From NCBI GenBank assembly GCA_002448975.1, contig DKBO01000004.1:2744-11473 (forward strand): a stretch of DNA of 8,730 nt. The letters are read 5' to 3'. Below, piece by piece: positions 1-6,700 of the stretch. Under the pieces are notes generated by a model. It saw only the letters and a program-made list of their open reading frames with translations. It had not been told where the DNA came from and searched no databases. Position numbers and translations under genes: made by a program. Source of the DNA: Nitrospiraceae bacterium UBA6898 (GTDB lineage Bacteria > Nitrospirota > Thermodesulfovibrionia > Thermodesulfovibrionales > UBA6898). Position 1 is the first letter of the stretch; each line of letters starts with the position of its first letter.

Positions 1-201
1 TGGAAGAACTCGCAGAAGAAGGATGTGCTGAACAGGGACCTGTGGGAACGGCTTCTGAGGACTGCTGAACCGCATGAGATCGAGTGGCACTGGGTCAGAG
101 GGCACAATGGGCATGCCGAGAATGAGCGGTGTGACAGGATTGCCTGTCATGAGATCAAACGTTATAAGAAAGCGCATGCTGCGGAAAGGACTGGTGCATG
201 A
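1..201 (+). CDS. rnhA: Ribonuclease HI, C-terminal part (5' end outside window)
   Basis: This is the last 66 codons of a reading frame already open at base 1 and ending in TGA at 199-201. RNase HI cleaves the RNA strand of RNA-DNA hybrids in the cytoplasm, removing replication primers and R-loops. The visible part matches the C-terminal third of the family: a WKNSQKKDVLNRDLW stretch, then EWHWVRGHNGHAENERCD. That second motif carries the active-site loop histidine (GHNGH) and the last catalytic aspartate (ERCD), as in the E. coli enzyme. The earlier catalytic residues lie outside the window. After the domain there is a short basic tail (KRYKKAHAAERTGA). Its stop overlaps the start of the U32 gene as ATGA, so the two are probably translationally coupled. 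The family call is firm; a bifunctional fusion upstream cannot be excluded. Confidence 0.9.
   Translation, partial: WKNSQKKDVLNRDLWERLLRTAEPHEIEWHWVRGHNGHAENERCDRIACHEIKRYKKAHAAERTGA
185..190 (+). promoter_or_regulatory. Ribosome binding site of the U32 gene, inside the RNase HI coding end
   Basis: AAAGGA lies 7 bases before the ATG at 198. It supports that start, which overlaps the RNase HI stop codon (ATGA). The site lies entirely within the last codons of the upstream gene, as expected for translational coupling. Confidence 0.6.
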
Positions 202-1451
202 GGCGGCCTGAGTTGCTTGCACCTGCCGGGGATTTTGAGAAGCTCAGGACCGCGATTCATTACGGGGCTGACGCCGTGTATCTCGGTGACTCCCGCTTCA
301 GCCTGAGAGGCAAGGCAGGCAATTTCCAGGGAGAAGAACTGCGGGTTGCCGTGCGCTACGTGCAGGGACAGGGCGGGAAAGCCTACGTAACGGCAAACAT
401 CTTTCCCCACAACCGTGACATGCGGGATATCGAGGAGCATATGGAGTTCCTGCACGACGTCAGGCCGGATGCCGTCATCATCTCCGATCCGGGCATTTTC
501 ATGATCTGCAGGAAAAAAGCCCCTGACATGGATATCCATATCAGTACCCAGGCCAATATCACGAATGCAGAAGCTGCGCGTTTCTGGCAGGACATGGGGG
601 CACGAAGACTTGTACTCGCCCGTGAGCTGTCGATCGATGAAATACGCGAGGTCCGCAGCCGGGTATCTGTTGAGCTTGAGACTTTTGTGCATGGTTCTCT
701 CTGTCTGTCCTATTCCGGCAGGTGCTACATCAGCAGTTTTCTTGCTTCGCGGAGTGCAAATACTGGCGAATGCACCAATTCCTGCCGCTGGAATTATACG
801 CTGATGGAAGAGAAACGGCGGGGTGAGTATCTCCCGGTCTTTGAGGACGACCGCGGTACCTATATCCTGAGCACCCGTGACCTTTGCTTGATAGAACACC
901 TTGACCAGCTTGCTCATGCCGGCGTCGACAGTTTCAAGATCGAGGGCCGGATGAAGGGGATCAACTACGTAGCCGGCGTCGTGAAGGCCTACCGGGAGGC
1001 ATGTGATACGATCGCTGAAGGCCGGGAATATGCTGTTGACCCCCGATGGATCAGAGAGCTTGCCATGTTCAGCAGCAGGGGATACACCACCGGCATGTTC
1101 TTCGGCAAACAGCCTGACCAGGACTATAACTTCGACGGTGAGAGCTACCGGATGAGCCATGAGCTTGTCGGGATCATCCTTGCAAAGCAGGGAGAAGTCG
1201 CCACGGTGGCATTGCGGAACAGGCTGGATGACCATGACCTCATTGAGTTCCTCTCTCCCGGTATTGAAGAGCGACTTTTTACGGCCAAAAACATGAAAGA
1301 CGGAGAAGGGAACCATCTTCATTCGGCAAGGAATGAGGATATCATAGTCATGAATGTTCCGCAGGAGGCACGGGTGTATGATATCATCCGGAGGCAGAAA
1401 GACTTCAGGTCTGCGAAGACGGAAGAGCCCGTTATAACACGGGGGACATGA
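198..1451 (+). CDS. Peptidase U32 family protein, TrhP/YegQ-like, probable Fe-S RNA-modification enzyme
   Basis: The 417-residue protein opens with RRPELLAPAGDFEKLRTAI and YGADAVYLG, the typical start of U32 proteins. The family signature lies at about residues 161-179 (ETFVHGSLC, then SGRCYIS). Cysteines 169, 176, 192 and 230 have the spacing of the four [4Fe-4S] ligands described for UbiU-type U32 proteins; C196 is an additional one. Although named peptidases, characterised members (TrhP, RlhA, UbiU/UbiV) act in oxygen-independent hydroxylation of tRNA, rRNA or ubiquinone precursors. The full-length, single-domain form and N-terminus are closest to TrhP/YegQ, linked to 5-hydroxyuridine at tRNA position 34. 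SFKIEGRMKG (about 245-254) is another family-conserved block. Coupling to an RNase HI gene is compatible with an RNA role but does not prove it. The family is certain; the exact substrate is inference, and a secreted-collagenase label (PrtC) would be a historical misnomer. Confidence 0.88.
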   Translation: MRRPELLAPAGDFEKLRTAIHYGADAVYLGDSRFSLRGKAGNFQGEELRVAVRYVQGQGGKAYVTANIFPHNRDMRDIEEHMEFLHDVRPDAVIISDPGIFMICRKKAPDMDIHISTQANITNAEAARFWQDMGARRLVLARELSIDEIREVRSRVSVELETFVHGSLCLSYSGRCYISSFLASRSANTGECTNSCRWNYTLMEEKRRGEYLPVFEDDRGTYILSTRDLCLIEHLDQLAHAGVDSFKIEGRMKGINYVAGVVKAYREACDTIAEGREYAVDPRWIRELAMFSSRGYTTGMFFGKQPDQDYNFDGESYRMSHELVGIILAKQGEVATVALRNRLDDHDLIEFLSPGIEERLFTAKNMKDGEGNHLHSARNEDIIVMNVPQEARVYDIIRRQKDFRSAKTEEPVITRGT

Positions 1452-1455
1452 TCAT

Positions 1456-1920
1456 ATGCAAAAGCCGGAACGCAAGGAGAATTTCGGAGAAAACAAAAAG
1501 GACCTGTCACAATGTCCGGTCTGCGAAGTCTCTCTGCATCCGGAGGAAGGCTTTGTCTGTCCGCATTGCAAGAAAGGACCTCTCTGCAGAAAACACCCTG
1601 TCTCCGGCACGAAAGAATGCGTAAGCTGTCTGTTCGGCAGACGGAAAAAGGAATTGCAGGCCCTTGCGAAACAGGAGATGAGCATCACGCAGTTCCTGAA
1701 GTTGATCTTTATTGTGTTCGCCATATATTTTGTGGCTCTGAAATGCGGTCTGGGTCAGTTTATGGAGATCCTGCAGGAATCCGTGTTTGCAAGATATCTG
1801 CGGTACCACGGGATCACACCTGTCGCTGCCGGTAGTATTATTGCGATGACCCTTTACAATCCGCAGGGAAAGATAGCTGATGCAGATCTGCAGCTGAGGA
1901 AACTGGACAACAGGGGGTAG
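1456..1920 (+). CDS. Membrane-anchored zinc-finger-like protein of unknown function
   Basis: I do not recognise this 154-residue protein. The N-terminal part has eight possible metal ligands within 39 residues: C20/C23, C35/C38, C44/H47 and C55/C58, in the pattern CPVC, CPHC, CRKH, CVSC. That is enough for two zinc ions in a zinc-ribbon or cross-brace arrangement. A basic patch (GRRKK, 61-65) and a short helix precede one hydrophobic segment at about 79-97 (FLKLIFIVFAIYFVALKCG). The positive-inside rule places the zinc module in the cytoplasm and the last 55 or so residues outside. There is no signal peptide and no enzymatic motif. The ATG lies 4 bases after the U32 stop, with a G-run at about 1442-1446 as a modest ribosome site. 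It sits 8 bases before the receiver/SPOR gene, so a shared function with that membrane protein is plausible. The coding call is supported by the ordered ligand pairs and tight packing. Confidence 0.8.
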   Translation: MQKPERKENFGENKKDLSQCPVCEVSLHPEEGFVCPHCKKGPLCRKHPVSGTKECVSCLFGRRKKELQALAKQEMSITQFLKLIFIVFAIYFVALKCGLGQFMEILQESVFARYLRYHGITPVAAGSIIAMTLYNPQGKIADADLQLRKLDNRG

Positions 1921-1928
1921 ACAAAACT

Positions 1929-3284
1929 ATGGCACAGAGAAACAAAGTTCTTGTCATTGATGAGGATGCTGCAGCATGCGAACTGATAGCACAGACCCTT
2001 GAACGGCAGGGTTTTGAAGTCACGACGACGCAGGATGCACGGAACGGGTTTGAAACAGCACAAAGGCTTCTTCCCGACCTGATCTTCCTCAAGCTTCTGC
2101 TTCCCGGCATTGACGGACTGAAGCTCAGCAAGACAATCCATAGTGTCCCGGCACTGAAGAGCGTGCCCGTCATCATGATCATAGCTCAGCAGGGAGAGCT
2201 TGATCCAAAATATACCGCAGCGATCGGGATTGTGGATATCCTTGTCAGACCGCTGCATACCCATGAGATCATCGCAAAGACGAAAGCGGTGCTCGGGGAG
2301 ACAGCAGAGGAGCGCAGCGGGATGGGATTGACAAGCCCTGACCTTCAAGATGAGGAGATCGAGCCGGTCATCATAATCGATACTTATGAAGAGGCGGAAG
2401 ATACCCTGTTTACCCCCGCAGCAGAAGACGGACTCGATAGTCACCGGTACGATGGGGAGCATGAGAACGGTGAGGCCCCCGGACCTGTCAGGGTGCCGGA
2501 AGATGAAGAAGAGAAAGATACCTCGCCAAGGGTGCGTCATTACGCACGAAAAGACGACGCCCGGGAAGAACGGGACCTGTTTTCCAATGTCCCCGCATCA
2601 TCAGGAGATGACCATGACGGTGAACCGGAAGTACATACCATTGCGGATGACTCTTCCGGTGATTACGATCCCGTGACCGAGGAAGTCTCTCCCACCCCTG
2701 TCAGACGCGGACTCCTTGTCGGGGTCTCGGTTGTGGTTGGTATTGTGCTGGGGGTCGGGGGATATCTGTTCTTTACGGCAGGGAATAAGCAGATACCTGC
2801 CCGGAAGGAGGTTACGAAGGTCCTTCCCGGTCCTGCAACGGTTGTACCTGAACCTCCCGAAGCTCCTGCAGGAAATCAGAAAGTCATTCCGGAGATACGG
2901 GTAAAGCAGGAGCCGCCGGCTCCCGGCACAGCAGAACAGGCAGAATCACTGCGTCAGAAACCGACGCCTGCAGTGAAAAAAACTGCTGCAAGACCTGCCG
3001 GGGCACAGAAGGAGTCGCTACAGAAGGAGATTGCTGAGGGTAATATGTCCGCGGGTTCATACGCTGTTCAGGCGGGGGTCTTCGAGAGCAAGGCTAATGC
3101 CGATGCACTTGCCGCAAAAATACGGAAGGCCGGATATGCAGCCACCGTAAAGAAGGTGGAGAGCTCCGGCAAGAAGAACCTCTACAGGGTCACTGCTGGG
3201 ACTGCTGCGAGCTATGACAAAGCGCGCGAAGTGACGGAGTCGCTCAGAACGAAGGGCTTCAAGACCATTGTCCGGCGGCAGTAG
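1929..3284 (+). CDS. Degenerate receiver-domain protein with membrane segment and C-terminal SPOR domain
   Basis: The 451-residue protein has four visible regions. Residues 5-123 form a response-regulator receiver fold (KVLVIDEDAA; LPDLIFLKLLLPGIDGL; VPVIMIIAQ; DILVRPLH). Residues about 124-258 are an acidic, low-complexity linker. A basic RR pair is followed by one membrane helix at about 261-283. After a Pro/Ala/Lys-rich linker, residues about 376-451 form a SPOR domain (SYAVQAGVFESKANADAL, LYRVTAG, GFKTIVRR). SPOR domains bind denuded peptidoglycan glycans, usually at division sites. The predicted topology is receiver in the cytoplasm, SPOR in the periplasm. The acidic pair D11/E12 is kept, but the phospho-acceptor position is K55, the Thr/Ser position is I85 and the conserved Lys is R107. 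Classical phosphorylation is therefore unlikely and the domain probably serves as an interaction module. A GGGGG run at about 1913-1917 precedes the ATG. The downstream Mur ligase fits a cell-wall role; the specific function is unknown. Confidence 0.88.
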   Translation: MAQRNKVLVIDEDAAACELIAQTLERQGFEVTTTQDARNGFETAQRLLPDLIFLKLLLPGIDGLKLSKTIHSVPALKSVPVIMIIAQQGELDPKYTAAIGIVDILVRPLHTHEIIAKTKAVLGETAEERSGMGLTSPDLQDEEIEPVIIIDTYEEAEDTLFTPAAEDGLDSHRYDGEHENGEAPGPVRVPEDEEEKDTSPRVRHYARKDDAREERDLFSNVPASSGDDHDGEPEVHTIADDSSGDYDPVTEEVSPTPVRRGLLVGVSVVVGIVLGVGGYLFFTAGNKQIPARKEVTKVLPGPATVVPEPPEAPAGNQKVIPEIRVKQEPPAPGTAEQAESLRQKPTPAVKKTAARPAGAQKESLQKEIAEGNMSAGSYAVQAGVFESKANADALAAKIRKAGYAATVKKVESSGKKNLYRVTAGTAASYDKAREVTESLRTKGFKTIVRRQ

Positions 3285-3296
3285 ACGACATCCAGA

Positions 3297-4664
3297 GTGA
3301 AAATCTTCTTTTCCGGCATAGGCGGCAGCGGCGTTTCTGCAATCGCCGGCTTCATGGCAGAAAAAGGTCATGCAGTGTTCGGATCAGACCGTCTCTTTGA
3401 TTTACGTCCTGCGCACCCGGTGAGGCTGAGGCTGCAGATGAACGGCGTCAATATCGTGCCGCAGGACGGCAGCGGTATTGATCGGTCCTTTGACCTTGCC
3501 GTCTTCAGTACGGCAGTCGAGGGGTCAAACCCGGATGTAGTATCAGCGGAAGCAGCTGGTGTTTTGGTAATGACCCGGCCCGAATTCCTCGCCGAGATCG
3601 TATCAGCGTACCGGACTATCGCAGTCGCCGGCACGAGCGGCAAGTCCACGACCTCAGGCATGCTCGCCTTTCTGATGCAGCGGCTCGACATGTCTCCCAA
3701 CTTTATTGGAGGGGGAAGGGTAAAGCAGTTCAAGAGCGAAAACAATCCTGGCAACTATCTGACAGGCAGTTCTGATTATCTTGTGATCGAGGCCTGCGAA
3801 TCAGACGGGACGATCGTTGATTATGAACCGCAGCATACGATACTCCTGAACCTTGATCTTGACCACCATGCCATAGAAGAGACGGCAAGGATGTTTGAGG
3901 TGCTTTCCGCAAAGACCGTGGGCACCGTGTATCTCAATGCAGATGACGGAAATCTTGCTGCCTGCAACATCAGGAATGCCGTGCAGTTCTCCCTCGATAT
4001 GGTATCTGCCTATCAGGCGGCGGAGATCAGATATTATCCGCTGAAGACTTCTTTCAGCGTCTGCGGACAGGAATTTCTGCTTTCCCTTCCCGGCAGACAC
4101 AATCTGTACAATGCCATCGCCTGCATAGCCTTTCTTTCAGAGGAAGGCGTGCCCCTGCAGAGGATTGCTGATGTACTTCCCGAATTTATCGGAATCGAGA
4201 GGAGGTTCGATATTCATCTGCAAGATGACAGGCGTCTCGTTGTCGACGACTACGCCCATAATCCGCACAAGATCCGGAGCCTGATGCAGGCCATGCAGGC
4301 AACACGGGACAGGATTTGCTATATTTTCCAGCCTCACGGATTCGGACCGACACGCCTTATGAAAGACGAATATGTTGCAGCATTCACGGAGGGCCTGAGA
4401 GAGGGTGACCTGCTGGTACTTCTGCCGATCTACTATGCCGGCGGGACTGCGGCGAAGGACATTTCCAGTGATGATATTGCCGCTCCTGTGAAGGCGTCAG
4501 GCCGCAAGGCTGTCTGCCTGCATGAACGGAAGGACGTATTTGCGCATCTGGAAGGATATGATGTCTGTGTGGTCTTCGGCGCGCGTGACGATACCCTGGC
4601 CGATCTTGCAGAAGAGATTGCAGGGTGGATGAGAACGTCTAGTAATGCTTCTTCAGTTCGATAA
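3297..4664 (+). CDS. MurC/Mpl-type Mur ligase, divergent
   Basis: The 455 residues match the usual MurC length and show all three Mur-ligase domains. The N-terminal Rossmann motif is GIGGSGVSAIAGF (7-19), with FGSD at 28-31. The central ATPase has the P-loop GTSGKSTT (112-119), EACESDG (165-171), LDLDHH (186-191) and GRHNLYNAIA (267-276). The C-terminal domain has GIERRFDI (299-306), VDDYAHNP (316-323) and FQPHGFGPTR (344-353). MurC joins UDP-N-acetylmuramate to L-alanine in cytoplasmic peptidoglycan synthesis; Mpl recycles the tripeptide. Several positions differ from the usual MurC/Mpl forms: GTHGKTT is GTSGKST, EADESD is EACESD, and YAHHP is YAHNP. It also lies outside a division-and-cell-wall gene cluster. 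It may be a second, specialised ligase rather than the essential MurC. The start is GTG at 3297; a later Met would remove the Rossmann motif, though no good ribosome site is visible. The 3' end overlaps the opposing mglA by 26 bases. Confidence 0.85.
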   Translation: MKIFFSGIGGSGVSAIAGFMAEKGHAVFGSDRLFDLRPAHPVRLRLQMNGVNIVPQDGSGIDRSFDLAVFSTAVEGSNPDVVSAEAAGVLVMTRPEFLAEIVSAYRTIAVAGTSGKSTTSGMLAFLMQRLDMSPNFIGGGRVKQFKSENNPGNYLTGSSDYLVIEACESDGTIVDYEPQHTILLNLDLDHHAIEETARMFEVLSAKTVGTVYLNADDGNLAACNIRNAVQFSLDMVSAYQAAEIRYYPLKTSFSVCGQEFLLSLPGRHNLYNAIACIAFLSEEGVPLQRIADVLPEFIGIERRFDIHLQDDRRLVVDDYAHNPHKIRSLMQAMQATRDRICYIFQPHGFGPTRLMKDEYVAAFTEGLREGDLLVLLPIYYAGGTAAKDISSDDIAAPVKASGRKAVCLHERKDVFAHLEGYDVCVVFGARDDTLADLAEEIAGWMRTSSNASSVR

Positions 4665-5226
4665 GGACCTGCTTGGCGACGTTCTTTAGTGTTTCGAAGA
4701 CGCCCACGCCGGTAACCGCGCAACCCTCGAACCAGGGTACCTTGCGGGAATTCAGCAGCTTGTTCATGTTTTCCAGAGGTGCAACATTCGAAAGATCGCG
4801 CTTGTTGTGCTGGATCGTATAGGGGAGCTTGTCGAGTTCATAGCCCTGCTCCGCAAGGTTTATCCTCAGGTCATCAAGGCTCTCAATATTCGCCTCCATC
4901 CGTTCGATCTGGCTGTCAGCAACAAAGACAACGCCGTCAACGCCTTTCAGAATGAGCTTCCTGCTCGCGGCATAGAAGACCTGGCCGGGTACGGTGTAGA
5001 GGTGAAAACGTACTTTGAAACCCTTGATATCTCCCAGAGCAAGGGGAAGGAAGTCGAAGAAAAGTGTCCGCTCCGTCTCGGTAGCAAGCGAAATGAGCTT
5101 TCCCTTCTGTTCCGGGTTCGTTTTTTTGTAGACATACTGCAGATTGGTCGTCTTGCCGCAGAGACCCGGGCCATAATAGACGATCTTACAGTTTATCTCG
5201 CGGGAAGAATAGTTAATAAAGGACAC
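4639..5226 (-). CDS. mglA: MglA, Ras-like GTPase controlling cell polarity
   Basis: The 195-residue protein is close in sequence and length to Myxococcus MglA, starting SFINYSSREINCKIVYYGPG. Nucleotide-binding motifs are the P-loop GPGLCGKT (19-26), the switch II region TVPGQ (78-82, with Thr where most Ras-like proteins have Asp, typical of MglA) and NKRD (141-144). It also carries the MglA-characteristic blocks LFFDFLPL and SRKLILKGVDGVVFVADSQ. In its GTP form MglA localises to a cell pole and recruits motility or polarity machinery such as type IV pili; MglB stimulates hydrolysis. The start is GTG, since the NH2-terminal sequence aligns fully from there. It lies 13 bases after the mglB stop and is the last gene of the por-mglBA set. 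Its 3' end overlaps the opposing Mur ligase by 26 bases. Function is well established for the family; the polarity output in this organism is inferred. Confidence 0.95.
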   Translation of the reverse strand: MSFINYSSREINCKIVYYGPGLCGKTTNLQYVYKKTNPEQKGKLISLATETERTLFFDFLPLALGDIKGFKVRFHLYTVPGQVFYAASRKLILKGVDGVVFVADSQIERMEANIESLDDLRINLAEQGYELDKLPYTIQHNKRDLSNVAPLENMNKLLNSRKVPWFEGCAVTGVGVFETLKNVAKQVLIELKKHY

Positions 5227-5236
5227 TTAGTTAGCG

Positions 5237-5242
5237 CACCTA
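5237..5242 (-). promoter_or_regulatory. mglA ribosome binding site fused to the mglB stop codon
   Basis: On the minus strand the mglB stop TAG (5242-5240) is the first half of TAGGTG, whose AGGTG is the best Shine-Dalgarno match for mglA, 10 bases before its GTG start. Termination of mglB thus occurs on the mglA ribosome site, which suggests coupled translation of the GTPase with its activating partner. Confidence 0.5.
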
Positions 5243-5731
5243 CTTGAAGAGATTGTCTATATCCTCATCGCTGATCTCAGCAAAGGGGGATTCATCGAGC
5301 TTGCCTTCGCTTTTTTCCTTATCAGCCTTGCTCGTGATTTCATGAAAGATCCTCACCAGTGCCTCAGATGCTTTTTTGACGCGCAGTCTGACAAGGCCGA
5401 GCGATGACCGCTTGTCAAATATGACGACAAGAATCACCCGCTGACCGATGAGCGAAATATGAATATTATCTTTTTCCCCTTCGTGAAAAAGGATCGTGAA
5501 TTCCTTTTCACCGAGCAGGCGGGCTATCCCGCCTGTCGCGGCGATGTTTCCTGCGGTAAGGGAGGCTAGCGATGTGGTGTCTATATCGCGGGTTTCACCG
5601 GCGGATGCGATCAGCTGACCGTTCTTGTCTACAAGAAAGACGACCTTGGCGCTCGCCTGGTGAAAGAGCCTCTGGAGTTCCTCGTCGATCATCCGGAACT
5701 CCTCTTCGTACATGACAAGATCTGAGCTCAT
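5240..5731 (-). CDS. mglB: MglB, Roadblock/LC7-domain GTPase-activating protein for MglA
   Basis: The 163-residue protein is a Roadblock/LC7 domain (about 8-135) with hallmark MglB blocks: LVMYEEEF (5-12), AKVVFLVDKNGQL (28-40), DTTSLASLTAGN (51-62), FHEGEKD (82-88) and VIFDKRSSLGLVRLRVKKAS (103-122). The C-terminal tail SPFAEISDEDIDNLF (148-162) is also conserved in Myxococcus MglB. MglB homodimers bind MglA-GTP, stimulate hydrolysis and occupy the opposite pole, keeping the polarity axis. It immediately precedes mglA, the usual mglBA order. An AAGG-containing ribosome site (rather close, about 4 bases) precedes the ATG. The gap to the upstream porB stop is only 35 bases, so read-through from the por genes is likely. 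The family call is firm. Confidence 0.95.
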   Translation of the reverse strand: MSSDLVMYEEEFRMIDEELQRLFHQASAKVVFLVDKNGQLIASAGETRDIDTTSLASLTAGNIAATGGIARLLGEKEFTILFHEGEKDNIHISLIGQRVILVVIFDKRSSLGLVRLRVKKASEALVRIFHEITSKADKEKSEGKLDESPFAEISDEDIDNLFK

Positions 5732-5766
5732 AACACCTTAAAAAATATCACAATGGGTGGCTTTAA

Positions 5767-6699
5767 TCAATCTGTTTTTGCCTCTTTCAGCAATTTTTCC
5801 CACTCCCGGTCTATTTCATCCTGCACCTGCGTGAGCAGGCCTTCATTTTCCGGAGAGAAAAGATGCTTGAACCTGCCCTGGGGCTTGAGGAAGTCAACGA
5901 TCGGCAGCTTCTGCTTCGGTGTGACCGTAATTTTGGTCGTGCCATTCTCGATCTCATACAGCGGCCAGTAGCAGGTATTGACCGCGAGCCTGCTGAGCAT
6001 GATGGCATCATTGGTCTTTGATCTCCAGCCGCGGTTGCAGGGTGCGATCACATTGATGAACTTCGGACCCTTGATCTCATGCGCCTTCTGGATCTTCTTC
6101 GCAAGATCCTGCCAGTGCGAAGGAGATGCCTGGGCAACATAGGGGATATTATGGGCAGCCATGATCTTCGTAAGGTTTTTTCTCGACCGCAGCTTGCCCG
6201 GTATGACCGAGCCGGCAGGGCAGGTGGTCGTATCAGCGCCGAGCGGCGTCGCGCTTGAACGCTGAATGCCGGTGTTCATGTACGCACCGTTGTCATAGCA
6301 GATGTAGATCATGTCATGACCGCGCTCCATGGCACCGGAAAGACTCTGAAAGCCGATATCATAGGTGCCACCGTCGCCGCCAAAGGCGATGAACTTTACT
6401 TCCCGGTCAAACTTGCCCTGCTTCTTGAGAGAGCGGTACATGGTTTCCACGCCGGATAGCGTTGCCGCCGCATTCTCAAAGGCGGTATGTATCCAGGGTA
6501 CATTCCAGGCGGTGAATTCGGATATGCAGGATGAGACCTCAAGACATCCTGTTGCATTCGAGATGACGACAGGGTAGTCAGTTGCCATAAGCGCAATCTT
6601 GACGACGATCGGTGCTCCGCAGCCTGAGCACATCCTGTGTCCATGCGTGAAACGGTCTTCTTTCTTGGAAAGCTCTTTTAAGGTAAGTGTTGTCGCCAT
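5767..6699 (-). CDS. porB: 2-oxoacid (pyruvate):ferredoxin oxidoreductase, beta subunit
   Basis: The 310-residue beta subunit carries the thiamine diphosphate site and one [4Fe-4S] cluster. The cluster ligands expected for PorB are visible at C24 and C27 (MCSGCG), C52 (TGCLEV) and C221 (APCNRGW). The TPP/Mg motif runs from GGDGGTYDIGF (107-117) to YDNGAYMNTGIQRS (135-148). Working with the alpha, gamma and delta subunits, it decarboxylates a 2-oxoacid to acyl-CoA, CO2 and reduced ferredoxin in the cytoplasm. Length and motifs fit the pyruvate type best, but ketoisovalerate specificity cannot be excluded by eye. Only one base separates the ATG from the porA stop, with a GAGGG ribosome site just upstream inside porA. 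It is followed 35 bases later by mglB. No oddities were seen. Confidence 0.93.
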   Translation of the reverse strand: MATTLTLKELSKKEDRFTHGHRMCSGCGAPIVVKIALMATDYPVVISNATGCLEVSSCISEFTAWNVPWIHTAFENAAATLSGVETMYRSLKKQGKFDREVKFIAFGGDGGTYDIGFQSLSGAMERGHDMIYICYDNGAYMNTGIQRSSATPLGADTTTCPAGSVIPGKLRSRKNLTKIMAAHNIPYVAQASPSHWQDLAKKIQKAHEIKGPKFINVIAPCNRGWRSKTNDAIMLSRLAVNTCYWPLYEIENGTTKITVTPKQKLPIVDFLKPQGRFKHLFSPENEGLLTQVQDEIDREWEKLLKEAKTD

Positions 6700-6700
6700 G

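Noticed and set aside
162..1322. Long open frame on the minus strand (386 codons) opposite the U32 gene
   Set aside because: Its translation shows no recognisable domain, and the opposite strand holds an unmistakable U32 protein; it is a codon-bias shadow.
1854..2540. Minus-strand open frame (228 codons) opposite the receiver-like gene
   Set aside because: No motif and no ribosome site of note; the plus strand encodes the receiver fold here.
4672..4722. Possible hairpin (GGCGACG ... AGACGCC) as a terminator after the Mur ligase
   Set aside because: The stem is imperfect, has no T-run, and lies inside the mglA coding region.
5732..5766. Possible promoter between porB and mglB
   Set aside because: An A/T-rich patch is present, but there is no convincing -35/-10 pair in 35 bases.
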